A stretch of DNA of 64,000 nt from NCBI RefSeq assembly GCF_035497915.1, contig NZ_DATJCS010000015.1, positions 49,059 through 113,058 on the forward strand. Direction: 5' to 3'. Below are positions 8,565 to 17,557 of the stretch, piece by piece; the stretch's first letter is position 1; each line of letters opens with the position of its first letter. The notes under the pieces are model-generated. The model saw nothing but the letters and a program-made list of their open reading frames with translations, was not told the DNA's origin and ran no database searches. The position numbers and the translations under genes were made by a program. This DNA is from Serpens sp035497915 (GTDB taxonomy: Bacteria; Pseudomonadota; Gammaproteobacteria; Pseudomonadales; Pseudomonadaceae).

Positions 8565-9893
8565 TCACACGCGAAACGCCAGCTCGAAGGTCGTCCAACC
8601 CTCCGCGCTGTGGCAGCGGATCTGTCCCCGGTGTGCCTCGACGATCGAGCGGGTGATGGCCAGTCCCAGGCCGGCGTTGCCGGGGTGGCCCTCGCGGCGG
8701 GCCGGATCGACGCGGTAGAAGCGGTCGAACAGGCGCTCCAGGTGCTCGGCGGCGATGGTGCCGCCGGGGTTGGCCAGCGACAGGCGCACCGCGTGTTCGG
8801 TCTGCTGCAGGCTCAGGCGAATGCTGGCGCCGTCCGGCGTGTAGCGCAGCGCGTTGGACAGCAGGTTGGATAGCGCCCGACGCAGCATCAGCACGTCGCC
8901 CTGCAGGGTGGCCTCGCCGCTCAGTTCGAAACGGATACCGCGTTCCTCCGCGGACAACCCGTAGAAATCCAGCAGGCTGGCGCACAGTTCGTGCAGCGCC
9001 ACCGGCCGCTGCTCGGGAATAATCAGCCCGTTGTCGGCTTTGGCCAGGAACAGCATGTCGTCGATCATCCGCGCCATGCGCTGCAGCTCTTCCAGGTTGG
9101 AGTGCAGGTTCTCCTGATAGTCCTCGACGTTGCGGGCGCGGGTCAGCACCACTTCGGTATGGGTGAGCAGGTTGCTCACCGGGGTGCGCAGTTCGTGGGC
9201 GATGTCCGCCGAGAAGTTCGACAGGCGCACGAAGGAGTCCTCCAGGCGCGCCAGCATGGCGTTGAACGCCTGCACCAGCGCGCGCAGCTCGGCCGGCACC
9301 TCCTGTTCGATGCGCTCCTCCAGCGAACGGGCCGACACCGAGGCGATCACCTCGGTCACCTGGCGCAGCGGGCGCAGGCCACTGCGCACCAGCAACCAGC
9401 CCAGCAGCACGCTGAGCAGCGCCGCCAGCCCCAGCCCCGCCCACAGCCAGCCGGCCAACTGGTGGGAGAACACCTGATGGGTGGTGACATCCAGCATCAG
9501 CTGGATGCTCACGGGCCGCTCATCCACCATGACGTTCCTTTCCAGTCCCCGCCAGGCGCGCCCCTCGTACCGCCATTCACCGGAGCCCGCCCCGAACGGG
9601 GCCGCGCCCCGCTCCGGCGTGGCGAACAGCAGGCGCCCGTCCTCCAGGATCCGCGCCTGCAGATCGGCCTGGCCGCTGAACAGCGCGCGCAGCTGCCCGT
9701 CGCGGCTCGCCGGCGGCGCCTCGCGCAGCAGGCGTTCGGCAGCGGCAGCGGCGACGCTCAGGGTCTGCTGGTCCAGCTCGTCGAAATGGTGCTGGCTGAG
9801 GTGGTTGAAGAAAAACCCCGAGCCCGCCAGCACCCCGGCCACCGCCAGCATGAACAGCAGGCTCAGCCGCGCGGTGAGCGACAGGCGCCTCAT
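8565..9893 (-). CDS. copS: Heavy-metal (copper) sensor histidine kinase, CusS/CopS/IrlS type
   Basis: A 442-residue membrane sensor kinase. It has an N-terminal membrane helix (LLFMLAVAGVLAGSGFFF), a periplasmic domain of about 130 residues, a second membrane helix near residue 160, and a HAMP region (LRPLRQVTEVI). The HisKA box is SADIAHELRTPVSNL and the ATPase carries NLLSNALRYTP and NAGLGLAITRSIVEAH. It overlaps the response regulator gene by four bases (ATGA). Both lie divergently from a copper ATPase gene and next to copG, copA and copB, so periplasmic copper, and possibly silver, is the likely signal. Confidence 0.88.
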   Translation of the reverse strand: MRRLSLTARLSLLFMLAVAGVLAGSGFFFNHLSQHHFDELDQQTLSVAAAAAERLLREAPPASRDGQLRALFSGQADLQARILEDGRLLFATPERGAAPFGAGSGEWRYEGRAWRGLERNVMVDERPVSIQLMLDVTTHQVFSHQLAGWLWAGLGLAALLSVLLGWLLVRSGLRPLRQVTEVIASVSARSLEERIEQEVPAELRALVQAFNAMLARLEDSFVRLSNFSADIAHELRTPVSNLLTHTEVVLTRARNVEDYQENLHSNLEELQRMARMIDDMLFLAKADNGLIIPEQRPVALHELCASLLDFYGLSAEERGIRFELSGEATLQGDVLMLRRALSNLLSNALRYTPDGASIRLSLQQTEHAVRLSLANPGGTIAAEHLERLFDRFYRVDPARREGHPGNAGLGLAITRSIVEAHRGQIRCHSAEGWTTFELAFRV

Positions 9894-10573
9894 GACGGCT
9901 CGGGCTCGTCGAGCATGTAGCCCATGCCGCGCGCGGTGTGGATCAGCTTGGGCTCGAAGTCGTCGTCGATCTTGGCGCGCAGCCGGCGGATGGCCACCTC
10001 GATCACGTTGGTGTCGCTGTCGAAGTTCATGTCCCAGACCTGCGAGGCGATCAGCGACTTGGGCAGCACCTCGCCGCGCCGGCGCAGCAGCAGTTCCAGC
10101 AGGGCGAACTCCTTGGCGGTCAGGTCGATGCGCCGCCCGGCGCGCACCGCGCGGCGCTTGAGCAGGTCGACCTCCAGGTCGGCGATGCGCAGGTGGGTGG
10201 CCACCGCCGCCTGGTTGCCACGGCGCAGCAGGCTGCGCACCCGGGCCAGCAGCTCGGAGAAGGCAAAGGGCTTGACCAGATAATCGTCGGCGCCCAGTTC
10301 CAGGCCCTTGACCCGGTCCTCGACCCGATCGCGCGCGGTAAGGAACAGCACCGGCATGTCCTGGCCGGCGGCGCGCACCCGGCGCAGCACTTCCCAGCCA
10401 TCCAGGCCGGGCAGCATCACATCGAGGATCAGCAGGTCGTAGGGCTCGCTCAGCACCTGCTGCACGGCCTCCGTGCCGCTGGTCACGCGGTCGACGCTGA
10501 AGCCGGCCTCGCCGAGGCCCTGCTGCAGGTAGGTGCCGGTTTTCGGTTCGTCTTCGGCGACCAGGAGTTTCAT
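9890..10573 (-). CDS. copR: OmpR-family response regulator, copper-responsive (CopR/CusR type)
   Basis: A 227-residue regulator with a receiver domain (acidic pair EDE near residue 8, phospho-acceptor in LLILDVMLPGLDGWE, lysine in DDYLVKPFAF) and a C-terminal winged helix ending in HTARGMGYMLDE. The N-terminus resembles CopR, CusR and IrlR. The ATG at 10573 is chosen over an upstream in-frame GTG because KLLVAEDEPKTG is the standard start. Two near-identical sequence blocks upstream of the ATPase and beta-propeller genes are its probable binding sites. The first also lies in the region upstream of copR itself. Confidence 0.9.
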   Translation of the reverse strand: MKLLVAEDEPKTGTYLQQGLGEAGFSVDRVTSGTEAVQQVLSEPYDLLILDVMLPGLDGWEVLRRVRAAGQDMPVLFLTARDRVEDRVKGLELGADDYLVKPFAFSELLARVRSLLRRGNQAAVATHLRIADLEVDLLKRRAVRAGRRIDLTAKEFALLELLLRRRGEVLPKSLIASQVWDMNFDSDTNVIEVAIRRLRAKIDDDFEPKLIHTARGMGYMLDEPEPS

Positions 10574-10636
10574 GGACAACACCCCACGGGGAACAGACGC
10601 GGGCAGTGTGCAGCGCCGGAACGACGCTGACCACAA

Positions 10637-10693
10637 GCTGACAGAAAAGTAATCCCGGGCTCAGCCTGATGTCAGCCATCCCGCGCTAGGGTG
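10637..10693 (+). promoter_or_regulatory. Putative CopR box and promoter upstream of the copper ATPase
   Basis: GCTGACAGAAAAGTAATCC at 10637-10655 is followed by CAGCCTGATGTCAG and, 12 bases later, a -10-like TAGGGT. The same elements with the same spacing recur at 13612-13669. There is no good -35 hexamer, which fits activation by a bound response regulator such as CopR. The block lies in the intergenic space shared with copR. Confidence 0.7.
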
Positions 10694-10719
10694 CGGACAA
10701 CCCTAGAAGGAACACCGCC

Positions 10720-13089
10720 ATGCCAAGCCTGCCGGCCTCGTCACACCCAGCACCGCCCGCAGCACCGGACCGCGACCCGGTCTGCGGCATGACGGTCAAG
10801 CCCGACAGTCCCTACCAGGCCCAGCATGCGGGCCAGCGCCTGCGCTTCTGCAGCCAGCACTGCCTGGAGCGCTTCGGCGCCGAGCCGCACAAGTACCTGT
10901 CCGCCCAGCACACTGATCATGCGCCGGCCGCGGCCGCGCCCGACGCAGGGGCGGCCGCCGCGGCAGTGGCCGCCACGGCAGCGGCCGCCGCCGAATACAC
11001 CTGTCCGATGCACCCGGAAATCCGCCAGGTCGGCCCCGGCACCTGTCCGCTATGCGGCATGGCGCTGGAGCCGGTCATGCCGGAACTGGAAGAAGAGGAA
11101 AACCCGGAGCTCAGGGACTTCACCCGGCGCTTCTGGTGGACCCTGCCGTTGACCGTGATCGTCACCGCGCTGGCCATGGGCGGGCATGCCCTGAACCTGT
11201 TCCATGGCGCCGCGCAGAACTGGGTCGAGCTCGCATTGAGCACCCCGGTGGTGCTCTGGGCCGGCTGGCCGTTCTTCGTGCGCGGCGTGCGCTCGGTGAT
11301 CCGGCGCAGCCCGAACATGTGGACGCTGATCGGCCTGGGCACCGCCGCCGCCTACCTGTACAGCCTGGTCGCCACCCTGGCGCCCGGCGTGTTCCCTGCC
11401 GACTTCATGCAGGACGGGCGCATCGGCGTGTACTTCGAAGCGGCGGCGGTGATCATCTCGCTGACCCTGCTCGGCCAGATCCTCGAACTCAAGGCGCGCT
11501 CGCAGACCTCGGCGGCGATCCGCTCGCTGCTCGGCCTGGCGCCCAAGACCGCGCGGCGCATCAATGCCGACGGCAGCGAAGAAGACATCCCGCTCAGCCA
11601 CGTGCACAGCGGCGACACCCTGCGCGTGCGACCGGGCGAGAAGGTGCCGGTCGACGGCCGGGTGCTGGACGGTGAAAGCGCGGTGGACGAGTCGATGCTG
11701 ACCGGCGAGCCGCTGCCGATCATGAAGCGCGCCGGCGACAGCCTGATCGGCGCCACCCTGAACACCCACGGCAGCCTGGTGATGCAGGCGCAGAAGGTCG
11801 GCAGCGCGACCGTGCTCGCGCAGATCGTGCAGATGGTCGCCCAGGCCCAGCGCTCCAAGGCGCCGATGCAGCGGCTGGCCGACGTCATCGCCGGCTGGTT
11901 TGTGCTGGTGGTGATCGGCATCGCCGTGCTCACGCTGCTCGGCTGGGGCCTGTGGGGGCCGGAACCGAGCTGGGTGTTCGGCCTGATCAACGCGGTGGCG
12001 GTGCTGATCATCGCCTGCCCGTGCGCCCTGGGGCTGGCCACGCCGATGTCGGTGATGGTCGCCACCGGCAAGGCGGCGAGCAGCGGCGTGCTGTTCCGCG
12101 ATGCCGGCGCCATCGAGAACCTGCGCAAGATCGACACGCTGATCGTCGACAAGACCGGCACCCTGACCGAAGGCCGCCCCGCGTTCCACAGCGTGGAGGC
12201 GGCGCCCGGTTTCGTGGCGGACGAGGTGCTGCGGCTGGCCGCCAGCCTGGATCAGGGCAGCGAGCATCCGCTGGCCCACGCCATCGTCGATCAGGCCCGC
12301 GCCCAGGGCCTGGCGCTGAGCACGCCCGAGACGTTCGAATCGGCCTCCGGCATCGGCGTGCGCGGGCAGGTCGAGGGCCGCCGCCTGCAGTTGGGCAACA
12401 CCGCGCTGCTGACCGATGCCGGCGTGGATGTCGGCCCGCTGCAGGCCAGCGCCGAACGGTTGCGCGGCGACGGGGTGAGCATCATGTACCTGGCGGTGGA
12501 TGGCACGCTGGCCGGGCTGCTGGCGGTCGCCGATCCGCTCAAGCCGACCTCGAAACTGGCGGTCGAGCGTCTGCAGGCCGACGGCGTGCGGGTGATCATG
12601 GCGACCGGTGACGGCCTGACCACCGCCCGGGCGGTGGCCCGCGAGCTGGGCATCGAGGAGGTGCACGGCGAGGTCAAGCCGCAGGACAAGGAGCGCCTGG
12701 CCGCGCTCCTGCAACAGCAGGGTCACCGCGTGGCCATGGCCGGCGACGGCATCAACGACGCCCCGGCCCTGGCGCGCGCCGACATCGGTATCGCCATGGG
12801 CACCGGCACCGACGTGGCGATGAACAGCGCCCAGGTCACGCTGGTCAAGGGCGACCTGCTCGGCATCCTGCGCGCGCGCAGCCTGTCGGTGGCCACCGTG
12901 CGCAACATGCACCAGAACCTGACCTTCGCCTTCCTCTACAACGCGCTGGGCATTCCGCTGGCCGCCGGCCTGCTCTACCCGCTGACCGGCCATCTGCTGT
13001 CGCCAATGATCGCCGCGCTGGCGATGAGCCTGAGTTCGGCCTCGGTGGTGTTCAACGCGCTGCGCCTGCGCAAGGTGTCCATCGACTGA
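10720..13089 (+). CDS. Copper/silver-translocating P1B-type ATPase with N-terminal YHS and heavy-metal-binding domains
   Basis: A 789-residue inner-membrane ATPase that exports Cu(I)/Ag(I) from the cytoplasm. The order is a YHS domain (DPVCGMTVKPDSPY, FCSQHC, residues about 20-65), an alanine-rich linker of roughly 25 residues, a second metal-binding domain (YTCPMHPEIRQVGPGTCPLCGM, about 92-115), then the ATPase core. In the core are the transmembrane CPC at 433-435, the DKTGTLTEG phosphorylation site near 476, SEHPLAHAI, and GDGINDAPALA. The N-terminus lacks the classical HMA (GMTCxxC) domain, which marks the subgroup found beside copA/copB clusters. It is the first gene of the rightward copper block and is driven by the CopR-like promoter just upstream. 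Confidence 0.93.
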   Translation: MPSLPASSHPAPPAAPDRDPVCGMTVKPDSPYQAQHAGQRLRFCSQHCLERFGAEPHKYLSAQHTDHAPAAAAPDAGAAAAAVAATAAAAAEYTCPMHPEIRQVGPGTCPLCGMALEPVMPELEEEENPELRDFTRRFWWTLPLTVIVTALAMGGHALNLFHGAAQNWVELALSTPVVLWAGWPFFVRGVRSVIRRSPNMWTLIGLGTAAAYLYSLVATLAPGVFPADFMQDGRIGVYFEAAAVIISLTLLGQILELKARSQTSAAIRSLLGLAPKTARRINADGSEEDIPLSHVHSGDTLRVRPGEKVPVDGRVLDGESAVDESMLTGEPLPIMKRAGDSLIGATLNTHGSLVMQAQKVGSATVLAQIVQMVAQAQRSKAPMQRLADVIAGWFVLVVIGIAVLTLLGWGLWGPEPSWVFGLINAVAVLIIACPCALGLATPMSVMVATGKAASSGVLFRDAGAIENLRKIDTLIVDKTGTLTEGRPAFHSVEAAPGFVADEVLRLAASLDQGSEHPLAHAIVDQARAQGLALSTPETFESASGIGVRGQVEGRRLQLGNTALLTDAGVDVGPLQASAERLRGDGVSIMYLAVDGTLAGLLAVADPLKPTSKLAVERLQADGVRVIMATGDGLTTARAVARELGIEEVHGEVKPQDKERLAALLQQQGHRVAMAGDGINDAPALARADIGIAMGTGTDVAMNSAQVTLVKGDLLGILRARSLSVATVRNMHQNLTFAFLYNALGIPLAAGLLYPLTGHLLSPMIAALAMSLSSASVVFNALRLRKVSID

Positions 13090-13149
13090 TTGTTTATCCG
13101 CGGCCCCGCCGCAATACGAATCCCACGACGTTCCCAACGGAGAAGTTCC

Positions 13150-13611
13150 ATGCACCCCACCCTGCGTATCGCCACCCTCGCCACCCTGCTGCTCGGCGGC
13201 GCCGCCCAGGCGGCCGAAACCCTGGCCATCGACGTGCACCGCGACGCCAATTGCGGCTGCTGCAAGGACTGGATCGCCTACCTGAAGGACAACGGCTTCG
13301 CGGTGCGTGACCACGTCGAACGCGACATGGGCGCGGTCAAGCAGGCGCTGGGCGTGCAGCCGCGCCTGGGCTCCTGCCACACCGGCGTGATCGACGGCCA
13401 GTTCGTCGAAGGCCACGTACCGGTGGCGCAGATCCTCGAACTGCGCAAGCGCCCCGACCTGCTCGGCATCGCGGTGCCGGGCATGCCGGCGGGCTCGCCG
13501 GGCATGGACTACGGCCAGGCCCGCCAGGCGTATCAAGTGATCGGCCTGACCCGCTCCGGCCAGGACGAGGTGCTGGCCAACTACCCGGCGGACAAGGCCC
13601 CGCGCCGCTGA
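13150..13611 (+). CDS. copG: CopG (DUF411) periplasmic copper-binding protein
   Basis: A 153-residue exported protein: signal peptide to about residue 22 (LATLLLGGAAQAAE), then the DUF411 domain with the CGCC cysteine cluster (DANCGCCKDW), GSCHT, and GHVPVAQI. In characterised CopG proteins these cysteines hold a small copper cluster and may support Cu(I)/Cu(II) redox chemistry in the periplasm. The start at 13150 has a purine-rich GGAGAAG upstream. It lies 60 bp after the ATPase gene, probably in the same transcript. The second CopR-like box begins immediately at its stop codon. Confidence 0.85.
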   Translation: MHPTLRIATLATLLLGGAAQAAETLAIDVHRDANCGCCKDWIAYLKDNGFAVRDHVERDMGAVKQALGVQPRLGSCHTGVIDGQFVEGHVPVAQILELRKRPDLLGIAVPGMPAGSPGMDYGQARQAYQVIGLTRSGQDEVLANYPADKAPRR

Positions 13612-13669
13612 GCTGACGAAAACGTAACCGGCGCTTCAGCCTGCCGTCAGTAGCGCGACGGTAGGCTGG
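13612..13669 (+). promoter_or_regulatory. Second putative CopR box and promoter, upstream of the beta-propeller and copAB genes
   Basis: GCTGACGAAAACGTAACC is followed by CAGCCTGCCGTCAG and, 12 bases later, TAGGCT. Apart from a one-base difference in the length of the spacer it aligns closely with the block at 10637-10693. It should start transcription of the beta-propeller, copA and copB genes. Confidence 0.7.
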
Positions 13670-13700
13670 GCGCTGTTCGCAACATCAAAGGAAACCGCTC

Positions 13701-14687
13701 ATGCAATCCCGCCTGTTCGCCCTGGCTCTGACCAGCGCCCTGTTCGCCGGCGCGCCCGTGATGGCCGCCACCGTGTATGTCGCCAACGAAGGCGCCGGCA
13801 GCCTGACCATCATTGACGAGGACGCCGCCTCCACCCGCACGATTGCCTTGGAGGTGCTGCCGCACAACCTGGATCTCACGCCCGACGGCAAGTCCCTGCT
13901 GATTGTCGGCATGCCCGCTGGCCACGGAAGCCACGGCAATCATGACGAAGGCGGTCGGCTGCTGATGCTGGATGCGCTGAATCCCGCCGCCTCACCCACC
14001 ACCGTTGCCGTGGGCGGTCATCCGGCCCATGTGGTGCCCGATGCCAGCGGCAAATGGGCGTTCATCACCGATGCGGACAGCCATGCGGTGCTGGTCGTCG
14101 ACCTGGCCGCCCGGCGCGTGGTGCACCGCATCCCGGTCGGCCGTTACCCCCACGGCCTGCGCCTGTCCCCGGACGGCCGCAGCCTGGCGGTGGCCAACCG
14201 CGACAGCGGCGATGTCAGCCTGATCGACGTGCAACGCCGCGCAGAAGTCGCACGCATCGCGGTCGGCAGCCAACCGGTGCAGGTGGCCTTCGCCCCCGAC
14301 GGCCAGCGCCTGTTCGTCTCGCTCAGCGGCGAGAACGCCGTGGCGGCGGTGGACGTACGGCGCCGCACGCTGCTTGACCGCTACCCGGTCGGCCCCGGTC
14401 CCATCCAGTTGTCCGTCTCGCCCGATGGCCAGCAGTTGATCGTGGCCAATCAGGGCAGCGCACAGGCGCCCGGGCACAACCTGTCGATCCTGGATGCCGC
14501 CAGCGGCCGGCTCCTGGCCAGCCCCGAAGTCGGCAAGGGCGCCCACGGCGTGTCCATCGCAGACGGCACGCGCGCCTACATCAGCAATGCCTTCGACGCC
14601 AGCGTGTCGGTGGTCGACCTGAACAGCCATCGGGAACTGACCCGCTACCCGACCGCCGCCGGCCCCAACGGCATTGTGGCGCGCTGA
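13701..14687 (+). CDS. Periplasmic YVTN/YncE-type beta-propeller protein in copper cluster
   Basis: A 328-residue protein with a Sec signal (ALALTSALFAGAPVMAA) followed by about seven repeats of the YVTN type. Repeat markers include TVYVANEGAGSLTIID, PHGLRLSPDGRSLAVANRD, PVQVAFAPDGQRLFVS and PIQLSVSPDGQQLIVANQG. Such propellers serve as binding scaffolds in the periplasm. The copper role is inferred only from its position directly after the second CopR-like promoter and 40 bp before copA. A short HGSHGNH segment near residue 75 could bind metal. Confidence 0.75.
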   Translation: MQSRLFALALTSALFAGAPVMAATVYVANEGAGSLTIIDEDAASTRTIALEVLPHNLDLTPDGKSLLIVGMPAGHGSHGNHDEGGRLLMLDALNPAASPTTVAVGGHPAHVVPDASGKWAFITDADSHAVLVVDLAARRVVHRIPVGRYPHGLRLSPDGRSLAVANRDSGDVSLIDVQRRAEVARIAVGSQPVQVAFAPDGQRLFVSLSGENAVAAVDVRRRTLLDRYPVGPGPIQLSVSPDGQQLIVANQGSAQAPGHNLSILDAASGRLLASPEVGKGAHGVSIADGTRAYISNAFDASVSVVDLNSHRELTRYPTAAGPNGIVAR

Positions 14688-14727
14688 GCTCGCGCATCTT
14701 TTTGACTCATAGGGATATCCACCTCGC

Positions 14728-16488
14728 ATGCATTCCACACCTTCCCGACGCACCTTGCTCAAGGGCCTGGCCGCCGGCGGCGCATTCGCCGGCCTGGGCC
14801 TGTGGCGCCCGCCGGTCTGGGCGCTGACCAGCCCCGGCCAGCCGACCGTGCTGGCCGGCACCGAATTCGACCTGACCATCGACGCGCTAGACGTCGACTT
14901 CACCGGCAGGCGGCGCACCGCCATGGCCATCAACGGCTCGATTCCCGGGCCACTGCTGCGCTGGCGCGAAGGCGACACCGTCACCCTGCGCGTGCGCAAC
15001 CGCCTGCCGGTGGACACCTCGATCCACTGGCACGGCATCCTGCTGCCGGCCAACATGGACGGCGTACCGGGCTTCAGCTTCGCCGGCATCGCACCGGACG
15101 GCCTGTACGAATACCGCTTCAGGGTGAAGCAGCACGGCACCTACTGGTACCACAGCCATTCCGGCTTCCAGGAGCAGCTCGGCGTGTACGGCCCGCTGAT
15201 CATCGAACCACGGCAGCCCGAGCCCCACCGCTACGAACGCGACTATGTGGTGATGTTCTCCGACTGGACCGACGAGAACCCCGCGCGGGTGCTGGCCAAG
15301 CTGAAGAAGCAGTCCGACTACTACAACGAGCATCGCCGCACCGTGGGCGACTTCATCCGCGACGCTGCCGACCACGGCTGGAGCGCAACGCTGAGTGACC
15401 GCTGGGCCTGGGCACGGATGAACATGAGCCCCACGGACCTGGCCGACGTGAGCGGCGCGACCTACAGCTACCTGCTCAACGGCCGCACGCCGGCAAATCC
15501 CTGGAGCGGCCTGTTCAAGCCGGGCGAGCGCATCCGCCTGCGGCTGATCAACGGCTCGGCCATGAGCTACCTGGACTTCCGCATCCCCGGCCTGAAGCTC
15601 ACCGTGATCGCCGCCGACGGCCAGCCGGTCGAGCCGGTGCAGGTCGACGAACTGCGCCTGGCGGTGGCGGAAACCTACGACGTGCTGGTCGAACCCGGCG
15701 ACCAACCGGCCTACAGCCTGTTCGCCCAGGCCATGGACCGCAGCGGCTATGCCTGCGGCACGCTGGCGGTGCGCGACGGCCTGCGCGCGCCGGTGCCGGC
15801 GGTAGACCCGCGCCCGGTGCTGAGCATGGAAGACATGGGCCACGGCGAGCATGGGGCGCACGGCCAGACGGACAGCGCGATCAATCATGCGGCCATGGGC
15901 GACATGGATCACGGCTCGATGGCCGGCATGGATCACGGCGCCATGGCTCAGACGGCGATGCCCCTGCAGCAGCATCCAGCCAGCGAAGCCGGCAACCCGC
16001 TGCTCGACATGCAGACCCTGCAGCCGGTGGCCAAGCTGGCCGATCCGGGCATCGGCCTGCGCGACAACGGGCGCCGGGTGCTGACCTACGCCGACCTGCG
16101 CAGCCGCTTCGCCGACCCGGACGGCCGGCAACCGAGCCGCACGCTGGAGCTGCACCTGACCGGCCACATGGAGCGCTTCGCCTGGTCCATCGACGGCGTG
16201 GCATTCGCCCATGCCGAGCCGATCCGCCTGAAATACGGCGAGCGCGTGCGCATCGTGCTGGTCAACGACACCATGATGCATCACCCCATCCACCTGCACG
16301 GCCTGTGGAGCGATCTGGAGGACGAACAGGGCAACTTCCTGGTGCGCAAGCACACCATCGACATGCCGCCCGGTTCGCGGCGCAGCTACCGCGTCACCGC
16401 CGACGCGCTGGGCCGCTGGGCCTTCCACTGCCACCTGTTGATGCACATGGACCTCGGCATGTTCCGTGAAGTCCGCGTGGAAGAATGA
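14728..16488 (+). CDS. copA: CopA multicopper oxidase (copper resistance)
   Basis: A 586-residue periplasmic multicopper oxidase that oxidises Cu(I) and binds copper. It carries a Tat signal (SRRTLLKGLAAGGAF). Three cupredoxin domains supply the copper ligands: IHWHGILLP and YWYHSHSGFQ in the first, HHPIHLHGLWSD and FHCHLLMHMDLGM in the last. Between domains 2 and 3 lies a Met/His-rich insert (about 370-415, with MDHGSMAGMDHGAM repeats) typical of CopA/PcoA and probably a copper store. The gene overlaps copB by TGA/ATG proximity, so the two are translated together. No copC or copD follows, so this is the short version of the cop operon. Confidence 0.95.
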   Translation: MHSTPSRRTLLKGLAAGGAFAGLGLWRPPVWALTSPGQPTVLAGTEFDLTIDALDVDFTGRRRTAMAINGSIPGPLLRWREGDTVTLRVRNRLPVDTSIHWHGILLPANMDGVPGFSFAGIAPDGLYEYRFRVKQHGTYWYHSHSGFQEQLGVYGPLIIEPRQPEPHRYERDYVVMFSDWTDENPARVLAKLKKQSDYYNEHRRTVGDFIRDAADHGWSATLSDRWAWARMNMSPTDLADVSGATYSYLLNGRTPANPWSGLFKPGERIRLRLINGSAMSYLDFRIPGLKLTVIAADGQPVEPVQVDELRLAVAETYDVLVEPGDQPAYSLFAQAMDRSGYACGTLAVRDGLRAPVPAVDPRPVLSMEDMGHGEHGAHGQTDSAINHAAMGDMDHGSMAGMDHGAMAQTAMPLQQHPASEAGNPLLDMQTLQPVAKLADPGIGLRDNGRRVLTYADLRSRFADPDGRQPSRTLELHLTGHMERFAWSIDGVAFAHAEPIRLKYGERVRIVLVNDTMMHHPIHLHGLWSDLEDEQGNFLVRKHTIDMPPGSRRSYRVTADALGRWAFHCHLLMHMDLGMFREVRVEE

Positions 16489-16496
16489 GGAAGTTG

Positions 16497-17381
16497 ATGA
16501 TGAACCCCCGCAGCACATCCTTTGCCGCCTCGCTGGCGGTCGGCCTGCTGCTCGCCGCGCAGGCGCCGCAGGCCCTGGCACAAGGCGCGCACGATGGCCA
16601 CCATCCGCCGAGCGCGCCGTCACCCAGTGCCGACGACCATCGCCACCAGCACGCGCCAACGTACGGCGCCGGCCGCACACCGCTCCCGGTGCCAAGCGCC
16701 GCCGACCGCGCCGCCGCCTTCCCCGACCTGCCGCCGCATGCCATGCACGCCGGCGGGACGAACTTCCTGCTACTCACCGACCAGCTGGAATGGCGGGATG
16801 CCGATGACGGCAACGCCCTGGCCTGGGACATCGACGGCTGGATCGGCGGCGACATCAACCGCCTGGCGCTGCGCTCGGAAGGCGAGCGCGTCGATGGCCA
16901 CACCGAGGAAGCCGAACTGCAGTTGCTGTGGAGCCACGCCATCGGCCCCTGGTGGGAAAGCGTGCTCGGCGTGCGCCAGGACTTCAAGCCGGGCTCACCG
17001 CAGACCTGGGCGGTAGCCGGGCTCCAGGGCATGCCGTTGTACGGCCTGGAAACCGAAGTCAGCGCGTTCTTCGGCGAAGGCGGCCAGACCGGCCTGCGCC
17101 TGGCCGCCGACTACGACATCCTGCTGACCAACCGGCTGATCCTGCAGCCGGCCGTGGAGCTCAACCTGCACGGCCGCAACGACGCGGCACGCGGCGTCGG
17201 CGCGGGCTTCAGCGATGCGGAGGCCGGCCTGCGGCTGCGCTACGAGATGACCCGGCAATTCGCCCCCTACCTGGGCGTGAGCTGGCAGCGCGCCTATGGC
17301 AATACGGCCGATTATCTGCGCCGCGCGGGAGAAGATCGCGAGGAAACCGTCGTGGTCGCCGGGGTCCGCTTCTGGTTTTGA
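16497..17381 (+). CDS. copB: CopB outer-membrane copper resistance protein
   Basis: A 294-residue outer-membrane protein paired with CopA. After a signal peptide (LAVGLLLAAQAPQALA) comes a His-rich stretch (DGHHPP, DDHRHQH), then the CopB beta-barrel domain from MHAGGTNFLLLTDQLEWRD to the C-terminal aromatic ending VRFWF typical of barrel proteins. GAGGAAG lies just before two adjacent ATGs at 16497 and 16500, so the start is one of these rather than the ATG at 16485 that overlaps copA. It probably binds copper or helps it leave across the outer membrane. Confidence 0.92.
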   Translation: MMNPRSTSFAASLAVGLLLAAQAPQALAQGAHDGHHPPSAPSPSADDHRHQHAPTYGAGRTPLPVPSAADRAAAFPDLPPHAMHAGGTNFLLLTDQLEWRDADDGNALAWDIDGWIGGDINRLALRSEGERVDGHTEEAELQLLWSHAIGPWWESVLGVRQDFKPGSPQTWAVAGLQGMPLYGLETEVSAFFGEGGQTGLRLAADYDILLTNRLILQPAVELNLHGRNDAARGVGAGFSDAEAGLRLRYEMTRQFAPYLGVSWQRAYGNTADYLRRAGEDREETVVVAGVRFWF

Positions 17382-17557
17382 GACCCGTGGCCGGCATTGG
17401 CCAAGGGGTGTTTGGCCGCGCGCCAGGGCGCAAAGTTCCGCGCTTTGTAAGGAGTCCATAAATAGTTGGTAAAGCCGTGCAGCTCGTCGGCCGAGGGCTT
17501 GTTTCGGCACCTTCCGGCAGCGAGCATCGCCCCGTCATTTTTTTGAGGCGACACCTG

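Noticed and set aside
11050..13536. Very long open frame opposite the copper ATPase and copG
   Set aside because: It is antisense to genes with complete motifs. High GC removes stop codons from the opposite strand, and the translation is a low-complexity mix rich in His, Gly, Arg and Gln without any domain.
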